From the NCBI RefSeq assembly GCF_004771275.1, contig NZ_RQEV01000008.1, positions 244,013 to 308,012 of the forward strand: a stretch of DNA of 64,000 bases, in the 5' to 3' direction. How positions within the stretch are numbered: position 1 is the stretch's first letter; each line of letters begins with the position of its first letter. A program made the position numbers and the translations under genes. The DNA is from Leptospira fluminis. Lineage in GTDB: Bacteria > Spirochaetota > Leptospiria > Leptospirales > Leptospiraceae. Below the pieces are notes generated by a model. It did no database searches and was not told where the DNA came from. It worked only from the letters and a program-made list of their open reading frames with translations. Of this stretch, positions 9,303-20,352 are shown piece by piece.

Positions 9303-10889
9303 ATGAACCAGCGCCAAAAAAATTCGAAACGTTCTTCCATCGGCTTGGCCGGTCGGGCGTTCGCTTATGGAACGATTCTGATCCTATCCCAACTCGGGAT
9401 TTCTGCCCAAACGGTCACGAAGCAGTTGAAGCTTTCCACGGAGGAAACGGTAAAACGCTCTTTGGAAAGCAACTTCAACCTACAGAATCTCCGATTCGAA
9501 TTGGTAAAATCGGACTCCGGTTTTTTAAAATCCGAATCCAAGTATTCTTGGAAAATCGTGAGCGATAACTCGTTCAACCAGACCATATTGCCGTTCAACC
9601 AAAACAACGTCTTTACCGGTAACAAAATCTCCAACGATACGATCAAGGGCGGGATCGAAAAAACCATCCGGACCACCGGGACGTATTTCAAACTCGAAGC
9701 GGGAAACACCCGATTCGACTCCAACGCGTTCGAGGACAAGAGCAACCCGTTTACCGCGAGTTTCTCCGGATTAGGTCTTCCTCCTCTGTATACCGGCTTT
9801 ATCCGTCTCACGTTTAGCCAAGACCTGTTGAAGAATTCCTTCGGATTACAGAGCAGAAATGAGGAAAAAATCCTGACCAAGCAGGGAGAAATCGCGAGAA
9901 ACCAGGTTTCCCAACAGATTTCGCAGGCGATCGTGGACGCTCTCCTGGATTTTTGGGATTATTCCATCAAACTGCATTCCCTAAAGACGTACAGAAAACT
10001 TCAAGAAAACGTAAAAGACATACGCAACCTCACTATGCGTAAGCAAAGCTTGGGATTGTCCGAATCCTTCGAGGTAAACCAGTGGAATTCCCTTCTGGCT
10101 CAAGCGGATAGCCAGTTGGAAACCGCAATCGTACAAAAGGACGAAGCGAAGAGAAAGTTGGCTCGTAACTTAAGACTGGATGATAATACCGAGCTCTCGG
10201 AAGAAACCGACCTCTTGGAAGACATCCCTTCCAAGCCGGATTATGCGGCGGACCTTACCGTCGCGTACCAAAAAAGGGCGGATTACCAAAACGCACTTCG
10301 GCAAAAGGAAATTGCGGAAGTTCTCTTAAAGAACGCTAAGAATGACCAGCTTCCTAGCTTGACGGTTTCCGGTTATGCGGCATCCCAAGCGCAAACCCTC
10401 GTTTCTCCGGAAAAAAACTATACCGATCCGGCGGACGGGGTTGGCTCCTTAAAATACAAGGATTACCAGACCAAAGTGGCCCTTTCTTATCCTATCTTCG
10501 ATAAAGGAGTCTATGCCGGTCGTCGGGATTCCGAGATCGGAGTAAAACAAGCCAACCTTCAGGAACAGGATATCAAGAACCAAGTGCGGGACGATGTCCG
10601 TACTAGGATCGATTCTCTCGAAGCGAGCTATCGGATTTATAAGAACTCAATCATCACGGAACGCGAATCCCAAAATTATTACAACGGGGTTCTGAGATCT
10701 TTCCGCCAAGGAAGGATGGATGCCGTCTCCGTAAAAAACGCGTTGGACACTCTGGTAAGAGACCAACTCAGCCTGACCCAAGCGAAAGTGAACTTCAATA
10801 TCGATCTGATGCGTTATTACATTGCGAAAAATACTTTGTTGGAACGCTTCGATTTGGACGTGGATAAACTGCTTCCGAATCTTCAATAA
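9303..10889 (+). CDS. TolC family outer membrane efflux protein
   Basis: A 528-residue outer membrane channel component of efflux or type I secretion systems. A signal sequence is visible (hydrophobic segment about 16-33, cleavage near ISAQT). The mature protein begins with LKLSTEETVKRSLESN, the usual OEP-repeat opening, and has two long alpha-helical coiled regions separated by strands (about 60-290 and 310-520). The second repeat contains YQKRADYQNALRQKEIAE, matching the R-x-D pattern of TolC proteins. The ATG at 9303 follows a strong GGAGGT eight bases upstream. No inner-membrane pump gene adjoins it, and the next gene encodes an SH3-domain protein. Confidence 0.88.
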   Translation: MNQRQKNSKRSSIGLAGRAFAYGTILILSQLGISAQTVTKQLKLSTEETVKRSLESNFNLQNLRFELVKSDSGFLKSESKYSWKIVSDNSFNQTILPFNQNNVFTGNKISNDTIKGGIEKTIRTTGTYFKLEAGNTRFDSNAFEDKSNPFTASFSGLGLPPLYTGFIRLTFSQDLLKNSFGLQSRNEEKILTKQGEIARNQVSQQISQAIVDALLDFWDYSIKLHSLKTYRKLQENVKDIRNLTMRKQSLGLSESFEVNQWNSLLAQADSQLETAIVQKDEAKRKLARNLRLDDNTELSEETDLLEDIPSKPDYAADLTVAYQKRADYQNALRQKEIAEVLLKNAKNDQLPSLTVSGYAASQAQTLVSPEKNYTDPADGVGSLKYKDYQTKVALSYPIFDKGVYAGRRDSEIGVKQANLQEQDIKNQVRDDVRTRIDSLEASYRIYKNSIITERESQNYYNGVLRSFRQGRMDAVSVKNALDTLVRDQLSLTQAKVNFNIDLMRYYIAKNTLLERFDLDVDKLLPNLQ

Positions 10890-10910
10890 ACCGGAGAATC
10901 GAAACCACTT

Positions 10911-12341
10911 TTGAAGCGCGGATTTTTCCTTTCTCTCTTCGGGATCGCGGTCCTGATCCTGTTGATCGTCCTGGCTTGGAAGTTCTGGCCTAAGCCTTCG
11001 GACACGATCTACGAGAATTTTAAAAAAGGGAAATGGGAAAAAGTGGTCCGTTCCGTGGGAACCCTTTCCGAACCCTCCCCTTACGATCTATTCTACGCTT
11101 CCCAATCCCTTGTCTCCTTCAACGCAGACCTAAAAAAATTGGACCCGGCGGAGCAAAACAAGGAAGCGACCCGATTTTCCAATATTACAAAAATTGGATT
11201 CCTTTCCGCGGGAGAAGGCGCAGGCTTTCCGGTCTTCGAAGATGTTTTTTTGGCCAGACTTCCACGCGGCGGATTTTTACGGGAAAAGGCTTTGGCGTTC
11301 CGATTGGAATCCGCATCCGACTGGGAAGAAGAATCGAATTTTCTAAAATACCTGAAGGAATTCCTTAAATCCGATCCTCTTGTTCTCGGCGCGAAATATT
11401 CTGTCGTACTGAGGAAGTCTCTCAAACGTGAAGTTCCTCTAACCGAATCGGATAAAAGGGAAGCCCAAGAGAGACTCGGATTTTTGAGCTCTCAGGAAGA
11501 TTCCGTATTTTATACGGGAAGACTGAAGAACACCGGAGAAAACACCAATCTTCGGACCGGGCCCGGAACGGAGAACCCGGGCCGCGCCCGATTGAAAAAA
11601 AATCTGACTCTGTACGTGTTGGACAGGGACCCTCGTTCGGAAACGATCGGAGGAAAAAAAGGAAATTGGCTTCAAGTCTATGTTCCGGAACTCTCCATCA
11701 CCGGTTGGATTTTCTCCACCTTTACTACGGAAGATCCCTACCCTTCGGAAAAAGCGGAGACAATGTTGGCTAAATTTTCTGAATCGGAAAAAAGCACTGC
11801 TTGGGACTTTGCGTTCTGGGAGCCGAACAAACCGCCACCCGGCTTTCATGGAGAATACTTGAAAACCGATAAGATCGCACTCGATGGAGATTACGGAATC
11901 GTACTGTATAGATCCCAAAACGGAAAATATACGGAGATCTGCAGGTTGGTGGAAGAACCCTTTCGTTACCTGGAATTCGTCTCCGCAAGTCTGAGCGGAG
12001 AAGAGCCGATTCCTATCTTTCGACTCTATGCCGGACAACCGGGATCCTGGAAATCCGGATTTCAGATCGACCTCGAACGGGACAGCATTTCGATTAACAG
12101 AAATAGATATGTTACGGGAAATTCATCCGGAAAACGCCGTTTTCGGATCGCGATTTCATCTTCGAATTCCGGAGCCGCCTTAGCTTCTCTGCTCGTGGGA
12201 GAGACCGTGGCTTTGCAAGGGATCCACCCGGAAGAGGACTTTACTCCGGAGGAAGAGACCCGATACAAACTTTGCCTTCTTCAGCCGGAAAAACGTTCCG
12301 ATTCCAATCTAGCGGCCTTTCGGTTCGAATTTCATTTTTAA
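10911..12341 (+). CDS. Membrane-anchored SH3-domain protein, function unknown
   Basis: A 476-residue protein with an N-terminal membrane segment (about residues 5-25: FLSLFGIAVLILLIVLAW) and a periplasm-facing body. A bacterial SH3 (SH3b) domain is visible at about 200-275, with the typical NTNLRTGPGTENPG opening and GNWLQVYVPELSITGWIFS ending. Such domains often bind peptidoglycan or peptides. The rest is unassigned. The start is TTG at 10911, 21 bp after the tolC-like gene; no ATG precedes the hydrophobic segment in frame. It lies in the same + strand run as fmdB-like, lpxI and lpxB genes, which hints at an envelope role. Confidence 0.7.
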   Translation: MKRGFFLSLFGIAVLILLIVLAWKFWPKPSDTIYENFKKGKWEKVVRSVGTLSEPSPYDLFYASQSLVSFNADLKKLDPAEQNKEATRFSNITKIGFLSAGEGAGFPVFEDVFLARLPRGGFLREKALAFRLESASDWEEESNFLKYLKEFLKSDPLVLGAKYSVVLRKSLKREVPLTESDKREAQERLGFLSSQEDSVFYTGRLKNTGENTNLRTGPGTENPGRARLKKNLTLYVLDRDPRSETIGGKKGNWLQVYVPELSITGWIFSTFTTEDPYPSEKAETMLAKFSESEKSTAWDFAFWEPNKPPPGFHGEYLKTDKIALDGDYGIVLYRSQNGKYTEICRLVEEPFRYLEFVSASLSGEEPIPIFRLYAGQPGSWKSGFQIDLERDSISINRNRYVTGNSSGKRRFRIAISSSNSGAALASLLVGETVALQGIHPEEDFTPEEETRYKLCLLQPEKRSDSNLAAFRFEFHF

Positions 12342-12370
12342 GGGCGGGAATTATATTAGGAGATTCAACT

Positions 12371-12613
12371 ATGCCTACTTACGACTATCGCTGCAAAAAC
12401 TGCGGTCAAACTTTTGAATACTTCCAATCCATGAAGGACGATCCGATAAAAACCTGCATCCTTTGCGGTAAAGGGGAAGTCGAGCGTCTGATCTCGAACG
12501 GAGGCGGAATCATCTTCAAGGGTTCCGGATTCTACGTCACGGATTATAAATCTTCCGGAAATTCCTCTAACTCCTCCAATTCCTCGTCCGGTTCGTCGGA
12601 ATCCTCCGGCTGA
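12371..12613 (+). CDS. FmdB-type zinc ribbon protein
   Basis: An 80-residue small protein of the FmdB putative regulatory family. MPTYDYRCKNCGQTFEYFQS is the canonical start; two CxxC knuckles (CKNC and CILC) should bind one zinc ion. The C-terminus is a low-complexity Ser/Asn/Gly tail, as often seen in the family. ATG at 12371 is preceded by AGGAGATTCAACT, a good ribosome binding site, so the longer open frame from 12272 is not used. The function of the family is not established. It ends 2 bp before lpxI. Confidence 0.88.
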   Translation: MPTYDYRCKNCGQTFEYFQSMKDDPIKTCILCGKGEVERLISNGGGIIFKGSGFYVTDYKSSGNSSNSSNSSSGSSESSG

Positions 12614-12615
12614 TC

Positions 12616-13470
<855 letters not shown>

Positions 13471-14719
13471 AAAGTCCTCCGTAAAACCCAGAGCTAGTGC
13501 GGGGGAATGGAAGTTCGATTCTTCGCCTTCCTTCCTATTTTTAGCCGGAGAGCATTCGGGGGATCTACTAGGAGGGGAACTCATCCACGAACTGAAAAAG
13601 ACCTATCCCGAGTCCCCTTTCTTCGGAGTAGGCGGACCGAGGATGATGGAAGAAGGATTCGACTCCATCGAAAATATGGAGGAACTCTCGGTGATCGGAT
13701 TCACCGCGGTACTTTTCAAATACAAGTTCCTGAAATCGCTGATGGAAAGAATCGTGGAAGAAGCTACGGCCCGCTCCTGCACTCACGCGGTTCTCGTCGA
13801 TTATCCCGGATTCAACCTCAGATTGGCCCGCAGGCTGAAGGCGTTGGGAATCAAAGTGATCTTCTATGTTTCTCCCCAACTTTGGGCTTGGAAATTCAAT
13901 CGTATCTACATGATCCGGGAATGCGTGGATCTGATGCTCGTGCTTTTTCCTTTCGAAAAGGAATTGTACGACAAATACGGAGTGAGAAGCGTTTTTGTAG
14001 GCCATCCGATCGCCCAGAGAATCAAGGAGAAGATCAAGAAAGAAGCGGTTTTTCCGGAAACCGGAGAAAACAAACCTTCTTCCATGTACATCGTCACGCT
14101 TATGCCCGGTTCCAGAAGCGGAGAGATCCGACGCATCCTGCAAACGCTTTTGCAGACCGCAAAATTGCTACACGAAGCTTTGGAAAAAGAAAAAAAACAC
14201 GTTCGTTTCCTGCTCCCGAACATCAACGCGAAAGAAGAGGAGTTTATCCTTCGTTCCATCGAAAAAATATCCGCGCTTACGCCGAACTTGAACGTGGAGT
14301 ACAGTTTCGACCGATCACTGAGAGCGATAGAAGCTTCGGATTTGGTCTTGGTAGCTTCCGGAACCGCGACTCTGGAAGTGGTCTATTTCGAAAAACCTAT
14401 GGTCATACTTTATAAAGTCAGCTTTCTGACCTACTTGATCGCTTCTCAGGTGATTCGAACTCCATACATCGGTCTTGTGAACATTCTTTCCGGTAGGGAA
14501 ACCGCGCGGGAATTGATACAGGCGGAATGTACTCCGGAAATGGCCTTCGAAGAATCCTTAGCGATCCTAAAGAACAAAAAATACAGACATGCAATGATAG
14601 AAGAGATCTCCTCGGTAAAACGATCCTTAGGCGACGAAGCTACTTCCAGAAACGCGGCAAAAGCAGTCGTTCATTTCATCAAGGAAAAACGTACCGTCAA
14701 CTAAGGAACGTTAACGGCA

Positions 14720-16864
14720 TTACTCCGGAACACAGATCTCTCTGGTTTCCCGGAACTTGGAATAGAACGGAACCGAGCTGATCGTAAACGCGGAATCTCC
14801 GGAAGTGGTTTGAGTGAAACCCGTGACGGAATAGCGCAAATCGGAATTCTCTTCTCCGTAGGCATTTCCGGTCCCGTTGAAATTTCCGGATTTCCAGACT
14901 AGGTTTTTCAACATGGGATTTCCGGGGTCTCCGTATTCGAATTGCATATCGAATCCCGGTTGCAGAGGAAGAGGAAAATTCGCGTTCCCGCTCCAATGTA
15001 CTCCCTTAAAAAGGACTTCCTGCAAATTCATATTAAAATGATCCCGGAAGTCCAAGAAATTATTTCCGAAGAATCTTACCGTTCCCTTGGCGGAAATTTT
15101 TTCCGGAGTCAGATCCTTTCCGCAGAACCGGAAAGAAGCGAGCTTCCACGGAAGATCGGCTCCTTCGAATTCGAAATTGAAATACGGATTATCGTTTCCG
15201 TACGTAAAATAGGAAGAGAGCTTACCTTCTCCGACTCCCGATAACTTTCCTTCCAACCGCGATTGCGAAGGCGCGAACTTCAGATTCAGAGCCAAAGCCC
15301 CCAAATTCGGAAGTTCGGATTTCAGACGCAACTCCTTTGCATCGATCTTAAGGTTTCCGGTGAGAAATTCCAGGAAATATTTATACACCGGCGTGCGAAC
15401 GAAATGAATTTCGGGGATCAGCTTCTCCATTCTGGTCCGGACTTCTTCCCTTACTTCCTGCCTCGTCCGTTTGTACCAAGGAAGATAATTCTCCAGCACG
15501 ATCGAATCCGTTTTCAACTCCGTATCGAAATCCCCCTGAACCTGATAATACGGAGTCCCGTCTCCCTTAAAAGCCCTGCGAAACCCGGCTTTCCCGCGGG
15601 AAGTCCAGCGAGCGGGGAAACCGAATTGGGAACCGATCATTTCCATACGGAAAGAGCCGTTCCGATCCCAATTTAGACTTCCTTCTTTCACCTCCAGGTC
15701 CAGTTCCGCATCTTTCCAACGGAAATGTTTCAGAGTAAATCCGCTTTCTAGCTGAATCCAATCGTTGGAATTGCCGGTTTCTTTTCCCTTACAAAGCAGC
15801 CTAAGGCTCCCTCCGAAAGACTCTAACTGTTCGGAAATCGGTAAAAAATCCCGAATCCTGTCCAGGTCTGACACATCCAGTTTCAATTCCCAATTTCTCA
15901 ATCCCTTGGTTCCTTTTTCGCGGGAAAGTTCCAATGAATCTTCGTTATTTATAAGTTTATGATATTCTTTATATGTCCCGTCTTTTCCGGAGGAACGGGC
16001 CCATTCATGATCGAGAGATACGTTTCTCCATTCCCACGGTTCCTCCTTAAGAGGAAGTTCCTGCATTACGATTCCGCTTACCGTAGAAAATTCCGTCTTT
16101 CCGTTTCCCTTTAAAATTCCGTCCTCCACTTCGAGAAACGCTTTGCCGGAAATGCGGCCGTTTCGGGGTAAAAGCGGGGACAGCTCGGAATATAATCCGC
16201 CGATCGCTTTCGCTCTTGCGTTCCTAAAATCCAAAGCCAAAGACATCCCTTTGGATCCGACGTCGGTGGAAAAGGTACCGTTTACGTAACGCAACCCGGG
16301 CCAAGGAAATACGGAGTCCGAAATTCCGACGTTGATCCGATTTCCGTCCTTCCGTATCGAAAAGTCCACTCCCCTCACCTCCTCCAGGAGCACCTTTCCT
16401 CCTTTGACCAAAGTCACGGTGGTGTTTTCGAGCAGAATTTCCGGAATATTGATCTTATGGATATATCCTAGGATTTCTCCCGAAATACGATCTTCCAAAT
16501 CCAAGTAAATCTGCGCGTTTCTAACTCGGATCGCCTTCACCGAAGGAGTTCCTTTCCAAAGCCCGCGCAGGACCAATTCGATCTTATTCGCCCTTAAGAT
16601 CAAATGTTGCGCGGCAAAATCGCCCTCGCTCGAGATCTTGAGGTCTTCTATAAAAACATGGTTCGGAAATTCGAACTCCACGACACCTAAAGCCACGGCT
16701 CGTCCGAGTTCCCCGTTGATGAAATTTCGGGACAGTTCCTTGATTCCTCTCAAATCCAAAACCCGGTGCACAAAATACCATTCCGCTCCTTCCTTAACGG
16801 CCACGGATAAAAGAAGAAGCGTCACGATCAAAGCGGATATCTTGCGGAAATACGGCTGCTCCAC
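14720..16864 (-). CDS. Large AsmA-like envelope protein, function unknown
   Basis: About 714 residues, with one N-terminal membrane segment (ISALIVTLLLLSVAV at about residues 9-25) followed by a long periplasmic body of strand-forming repeats. The part just after the membrane segment (GRAVALGVVEFEFP, FIEDLKISSEGDF, GTPSVKAIRVRNAQIYLDLE) resembles the N-terminus of AsmA/TamB-type proteins, which are implicated in lipid transport between the two membranes. This assignment is from pattern only. The start is uncertain: the frame is open to 17086, but that overlaps the TPR gene and a terminator-like hairpin, so GTG at 16864 is preferred. It is convergent with lpxB. Confidence 0.7.
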   Translation of the reverse strand: MEQPYFRKISALIVTLLLLSVAVKEGAEWYFVHRVLDLRGIKELSRNFINGELGRAVALGVVEFEFPNHVFIEDLKISSEGDFAAQHLILRANKIELVLRGLWKGTPSVKAIRVRNAQIYLDLEDRISGEILGYIHKINIPEILLENTTVTLVKGGKVLLEEVRGVDFSIRKDGNRINVGISDSVFPWPGLRYVNGTFSTDVGSKGMSLALDFRNARAKAIGGLYSELSPLLPRNGRISGKAFLEVEDGILKGNGKTEFSTVSGIVMQELPLKEEPWEWRNVSLDHEWARSSGKDGTYKEYHKLINNEDSLELSREKGTKGLRNWELKLDVSDLDRIRDFLPISEQLESFGGSLRLLCKGKETGNSNDWIQLESGFTLKHFRWKDAELDLEVKEGSLNWDRNGSFRMEMIGSQFGFPARWTSRGKAGFRRAFKGDGTPYYQVQGDFDTELKTDSIVLENYLPWYKRTRQEVREEVRTRMEKLIPEIHFVRTPVYKYFLEFLTGNLKIDAKELRLKSELPNLGALALNLKFAPSQSRLEGKLSGVGEGKLSSYFTYGNDNPYFNFEFEGADLPWKLASFRFCGKDLTPEKISAKGTVRFFGNNFLDFRDHFNMNLQEVLFKGVHWSGNANFPLPLQPGFDMQFEYGDPGNPMLKNLVWKSGNFNGTGNAYGEENSDLRYSVTGFTQTTSGDSAFTISSVPFYSKFRETREICVPE

Positions 16865-16916
16865 GACCGTCTTTGCACGGAGATACGATAATCTAGAATG
16901 TTTATAAATGTAAAAT

Positions 16917-16952
16917 GGGACCGGAATCTGAAACTCGATTCGGTCCCTTTTG
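16917..16952 (-). terminator. Terminator-like hairpin after the TPR lipoprotein gene
   Basis: GGGACCGGAATC (16917-16928) pairs with GATTCGGTCCC (16937-16947), one bulged base, 8-nt loop. On the minus strand it follows the TPR gene stop by about 40 bp and is followed by ATTTTACATTT, a weak T-rich tract. On the + strand TTTT follows, but no + strand gene ends here. It supports separate transcription of the AsmA-like gene. Confidence 0.5.
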
Positions 16953-16989
16953 ATAAACGGATTTTTAGGAAACGGAAAAGAAAATCGGA

Positions 16990-17634
16990 TTATCGCGGCA
17001 GGAGTTGCGCGATCTTTTCCGAGGTCTCCCGTAGAACGGCGCTCTCTGGATATTTCTGCAATCCTTCTTCCAGAACCATCTGGCATCTTTTGTATTCCTT
17101 AATCCGATAGAAGCTGACGACGACGGTTTCGTAATAGAATAGATCCTTCTCGAAATTCTTATCTCTTGCCGCACGTCCGAGAATCCCGAGAGCTTGGCCG
17201 TATTTCTCGTCTTCGAAATACGCTTTAGCCCACATCTTTCTGCGGTTCGTAGATTCGAAATCCCTATCTATATTGTCGGATTTACGAAAGTGAACGATCG
17301 CATTTCCGTAATCGTTGATTCCCAGGTAAGCGGATCCGAGGTAATGGTCCAAATGGAGAAGATTCTTACCTTCCTTGGAACTTTGGAGCTCTTTCAGAAC
17401 GAGGGAGGCTTCCTTAAAGGATTCGATTTTAAGTAATAACTTTGCTTTCTGGAGGAGGAGTTCGGAACGCCTTTTGTCCTCCATACCGATCCCTGGTAGT
17501 TGCGAATCGATGATTTTGATTTCTGCTCTGACCTGGGACTCAAGGTTTGCAGACACTGCACTTTCTCTTTGAGTCGTTGCACACGAAAAAGAAGCTATGC
17601 TCCCCAGCACCAGTATAGCGAGATATCTCTTCAT
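16990..17634 (-). CDS. TPR-containing lipoprotein
   Basis: A 214-residue lipoprotein: MKRYLAILVLGSIASFSCATT gives a signal peptide with FSC as the lipobox, typical of spirochaetes. The body is helical with TPR-like units (about 60-205), such as LDHYLGSAYLGINDYGNAIV, ending in PESAVLRETSEKIAQLLPR. Such proteins usually scaffold other envelope proteins. It starts 4 bp after the stop codon of the UvrD-type helicase, so the two are co-transcribed although no shared role is obvious. Confidence 0.85.
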   Translation of the reverse strand: MKRYLAILVLGSIASFSCATTQRESAVSANLESQVRAEIKIIDSQLPGIGMEDKRRSELLLQKAKLLLKIESFKEASLVLKELQSSKEGKNLLHLDHYLGSAYLGINDYGNAIVHFRKSDNIDRDFESTNRRKMWAKAYFEDEKYGQALGILGRAARDKNFEKDLFYYETVVVSFYRIKEYKRCQMVLEEGLQKYPESAVLRETSEKIAQLLPR

Positions 17635-17638
17635 TTTA

Positions 17639-19669
17639 TTATCCCGTTTTCAATTTTTCGAGTTCTTGGAGGAAATCTTCCGTCTCTTGTTGTCTTGTTT
17701 CCTCGTTGGAAAGCCAGTCTAGGGTCTCGGGAGAGATCTCTTTTAAGAACCGGGAAGGCTCCGAACTCAATTGCTCCCCAAATTTGCGTCGATTTGCGGC
17801 CCCTGTCAAGCATAAATGGACCTTGGCCCGGGTCATGGCCACGTACATGAGGCGTCTTTCCTCGTCAACGGAGTTTTCTTCGGAAGAAATTCGGCCGTTG
17901 GGCAGGATCCCTTCTTCCAATCCGACCACATACACCGACTCGAATTCCAAACCTTTGGATTGGTGGATCGTAAGCAGTTGTATCCGGTTATCTTCTTTTT
18001 CGTCCGAAGGCTCGTCTTCCATCAACATCGCCAAACGGTTGATAAAGTCGAAAAGCGTCGGTTTTTCGCCCGTTTCGTTGTTTTCCTCGAAAAATGCGAG
18101 CATATTCACCAGTTCCGACATGTTGTAAATTCTAGCTTTGGCGACTTTTTCCTCCTTCTCCTCAAGGATGATTTCCTTTTCCAGTCCTAAATCTCCGATT
18201 AATTCCCGCAAGGCGAAGAAGAGACGCGGAGAGGTGGAAAATTTCTTTTTGGATTTTTCGATAAGATTCACGAAATTATAGATTTCGGAGGCTACCTTGC
18301 GATTCAGATCCGGAAGAAAATCCGGGGTCTCGCAGACTTTAAACAAGGTCTCGTAGAGGGATTCCTTGTTCTGTCCCGCCTTTTCGTGAACCAGCGAAAT
18401 GGATCCGGGACCGATCCCCCGTTTCGGATAATTGATGATACGCAATAGAGACGCGTCATCTTTTTGGTTTGCAATCAAACGGATATAGGAAATCAAATCC
18501 CGAACTTCCTTTCTGTCGAAGAAGTTATAGCCCCCTACCACCTTGTAGGCCATGTCTCTAGCGCGGAGAGCCTCTTCGAAAGGTCTGGATTGAAAATTCG
18601 TCCGGAAAAGGATCGCGATTTGACTGCCTTTACGAGCTTCCTTGACGATCTCTTCCCGGATATTCTCCACCACCCACTCGGCTTCGTCCTTTTCATCCGA
18701 GCGCTCCACGTATTTCACTTTCCTGGCTCCGGGAACTCTGGAATAAAGTTCCTTTTCTCTGCGCGAGGAGTTATTCCGGATCAGGGAATTCGCTGCGGAA
18801 ACGATGATGTCCGTTGAACGATAATTCTCTAAAAGGCGGATCACGGTAGCTCCGGGAAAATCCTTTTCGAATCCTAGGATCAGGCTCACATCGGAACCTC
18901 GAAATGCATAGATGGACTGGTCGTCGTCTCCGACTACGCAGAGATTGTCGGAGGATCCCATCAGTGCTCGTAGGAATTCGTACTGAGTCCGGTTAGTGTC
19001 CTGAAACTCATCGACGAGAAAATACTGGAACTTCTTGTGATATTCCTCCCTGACTTCCTCGAAGTCTTTCAGAAGTCTCGAAGGAAGAAGAATCAGATCG
19101 TCGAAATCGATACAATTCTGTTCTTTTAGCGCATCTTGGTACTGTTGAAAAAGCGAAGCGGCGGAAAGATCCCCTTCGTTAATCGAGCCTTGAAAGGTCT
19201 CCAGCAACTCCGGTCCGGTGTTTTTGATCCGGGAAATCTTCCCCAAAATCTCGCTTACCTGGGCGCGTTTCGGTTCGATTTTCTGAGCCACTAACATCCC
19301 GGTGATGAGGCCTTCCTGGTCGGCTTGGTTCAATAATAGAAATGGAAGTTTGTATCCTAATTTTTCGATATGCTTTTTTAGGATTCCCAAACCGAGGGAG
19401 TGAAATGTGGAAAGCGCGATTCCTTTGAGAAGGCTCCTAGGCACGAGCTTTCTGACCCTTTCCCCCATTTCCTTAGCGCTTTTATTCGTGAAGGATAAGG
19501 CGACGATCTTGGAAGCCGGAATGGAATGGTCCTGGATCATGTGGGAGATCCGGTTCGAGATGACCCTGGTTTTTCCGGAGCCTGCTCCTGCAAAGATGAG
19601 GAGAGGGCCTTGTACGGTCCGTACCGCTTTTTCCTGTTCAGAGTTCAGCTTCATGGAATCATGGGACAT
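17639..19669 (-). CDS. UvrD/Rep/PcrA-type ATP-dependent DNA helicase
   Basis: A 676-residue superfamily 1A 3'-5' DNA helicase for repair or replication restart. Motifs in order: Q motif and Walker A (LNSEQEKAV, FAGAGSGKTRV), VDEFQDTN (motif II), GDDDQSIYAFRGSD (motif III), LLENYRST (motif IV), TIHQSKGLEFESVYV (motif V) and EERRLMYVAMTRA (motif VI). The length fits UvrD/PcrA/Rep (about 670-750). Start at ATG 19669 (MSHDSMKLN) is preferred over the longer frame from 19723, because homologous proteins begin close to the Q motif. Whether it is the housekeeping UvrD or a paralogue cannot be told here. Confidence 0.93.
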   Translation of the reverse strand: MSHDSMKLNSEQEKAVRTVQGPLLIFAGAGSGKTRVISNRISHMIQDHSIPASKIVALSFTNKSAKEMGERVRKLVPRSLLKGIALSTFHSLGLGILKKHIEKLGYKLPFLLLNQADQEGLITGMLVAQKIEPKRAQVSEILGKISRIKNTGPELLETFQGSINEGDLSAASLFQQYQDALKEQNCIDFDDLILLPSRLLKDFEEVREEYHKKFQYFLVDEFQDTNRTQYEFLRALMGSSDNLCVVGDDDQSIYAFRGSDVSLILGFEKDFPGATVIRLLENYRSTDIIVSAANSLIRNNSSRREKELYSRVPGARKVKYVERSDEKDEAEWVVENIREEIVKEARKGSQIAILFRTNFQSRPFEEALRARDMAYKVVGGYNFFDRKEVRDLISYIRLIANQKDDASLLRIINYPKRGIGPGSISLVHEKAGQNKESLYETLFKVCETPDFLPDLNRKVASEIYNFVNLIEKSKKKFSTSPRLFFALRELIGDLGLEKEIILEEKEEKVAKARIYNMSELVNMLAFFEENNETGEKPTLFDFINRLAMLMEDEPSDEKEDNRIQLLTIHQSKGLEFESVYVVGLEEGILPNGRISSEENSVDEERRLMYVAMTRAKVHLCLTGAANRRKFGEQLSSEPSRFLKEISPETLDWLSNEETRQQETEDFLQELEKLKTG

Positions 19670-19758
19670 AATTCGGGAGTTTCGCTTCTTGTCAACCTCG
19701 TACAGGCAAAGGTTGCGAATCAAACGGGTTTCCCGAATCCTGGAAGAAACGCCAATCT

Positions 19759-20340
19759 ATGCAAGAATTTCAACCCGACCTGTACCGCCCGGATCAAAAC
19801 CTTTGGAAGCGAGACCGGCCTAAATCTTTGGTTCACACCCCTATTTTCGATTTAGTCTCCTGTCATACGGAATCTCTAGATGGGAAAGTTTCCCGCGATT
19901 TCTTCCATTTGGTTTCGAAAGATTGGGTAAACATCATCGCACTGACTCCGGAAAATAAAATCCTGCTGATAGACCAATACAGACACGGACTGAACCGTTA
20001 CTCTTTGGAAATCCCGGGAGGAATCGCGGAAAAAAAAACCTTATTGGAATCGGCCCAAGCGGAACTCCGCGAGGAAACCGGCCATGTTTCGGAAGAATGG
20101 GAATATCTGGGAAAAGTCTCCGGAAATCCCGCGGTATTCGACAACTGGTGCCATACCTTTCTGGCAAAAAACGTCCACCCGGACGGTCACGGCCAGGAAT
20201 TGGACGAAAGCGAACGCATCGAAGTTTTTGAATATTCTTTGGAAAAGATTCCCGAACTGATAGAACGAAATATCCTCCACCACGGAATGATGGTCGCCGC
20301 CCTCGGAATGTTCTTCATCAAAAACCCTCCCAAAAAATAA
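19759..20340 (+). CDS. Nudix hydrolase (ADP-ribose pyrophosphatase type)
   Basis: A 193-residue Nudix enzyme that cleaves nucleoside diphosphates linked to other groups. The Nudix box GX5EX7REUXEEXGU is visible as [14 protein letters not shown] continuing to AELREETG at about residues 92-115. The preceding [20 protein letters not shown] is typical of the ADP-ribose/sugar nucleotide branch. Substrate specificity is not determined. It is followed after 12 bp by an MFS transporter gene, so they probably form an operon. Confidence 0.9.
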   Translation: MQEFQPDLYRPDQNLWKRDRPKSLVHTPIFDLVSCHTESLDGKVSRDFFHLVSKDWVNIIALTPENKILLIDQYRHGLNRYSLEIPGGIAEKKTLLESAQAELREETGHVSEEWEYLGKVSGNPAVFDNWCHTFLAKNVHPDGHGQELDESERIEVFEYSLEKIPELIERNILHHGMMVAALGMFFIKNPPKK

Positions 20341-20352
20341 AACGGATCGCAT

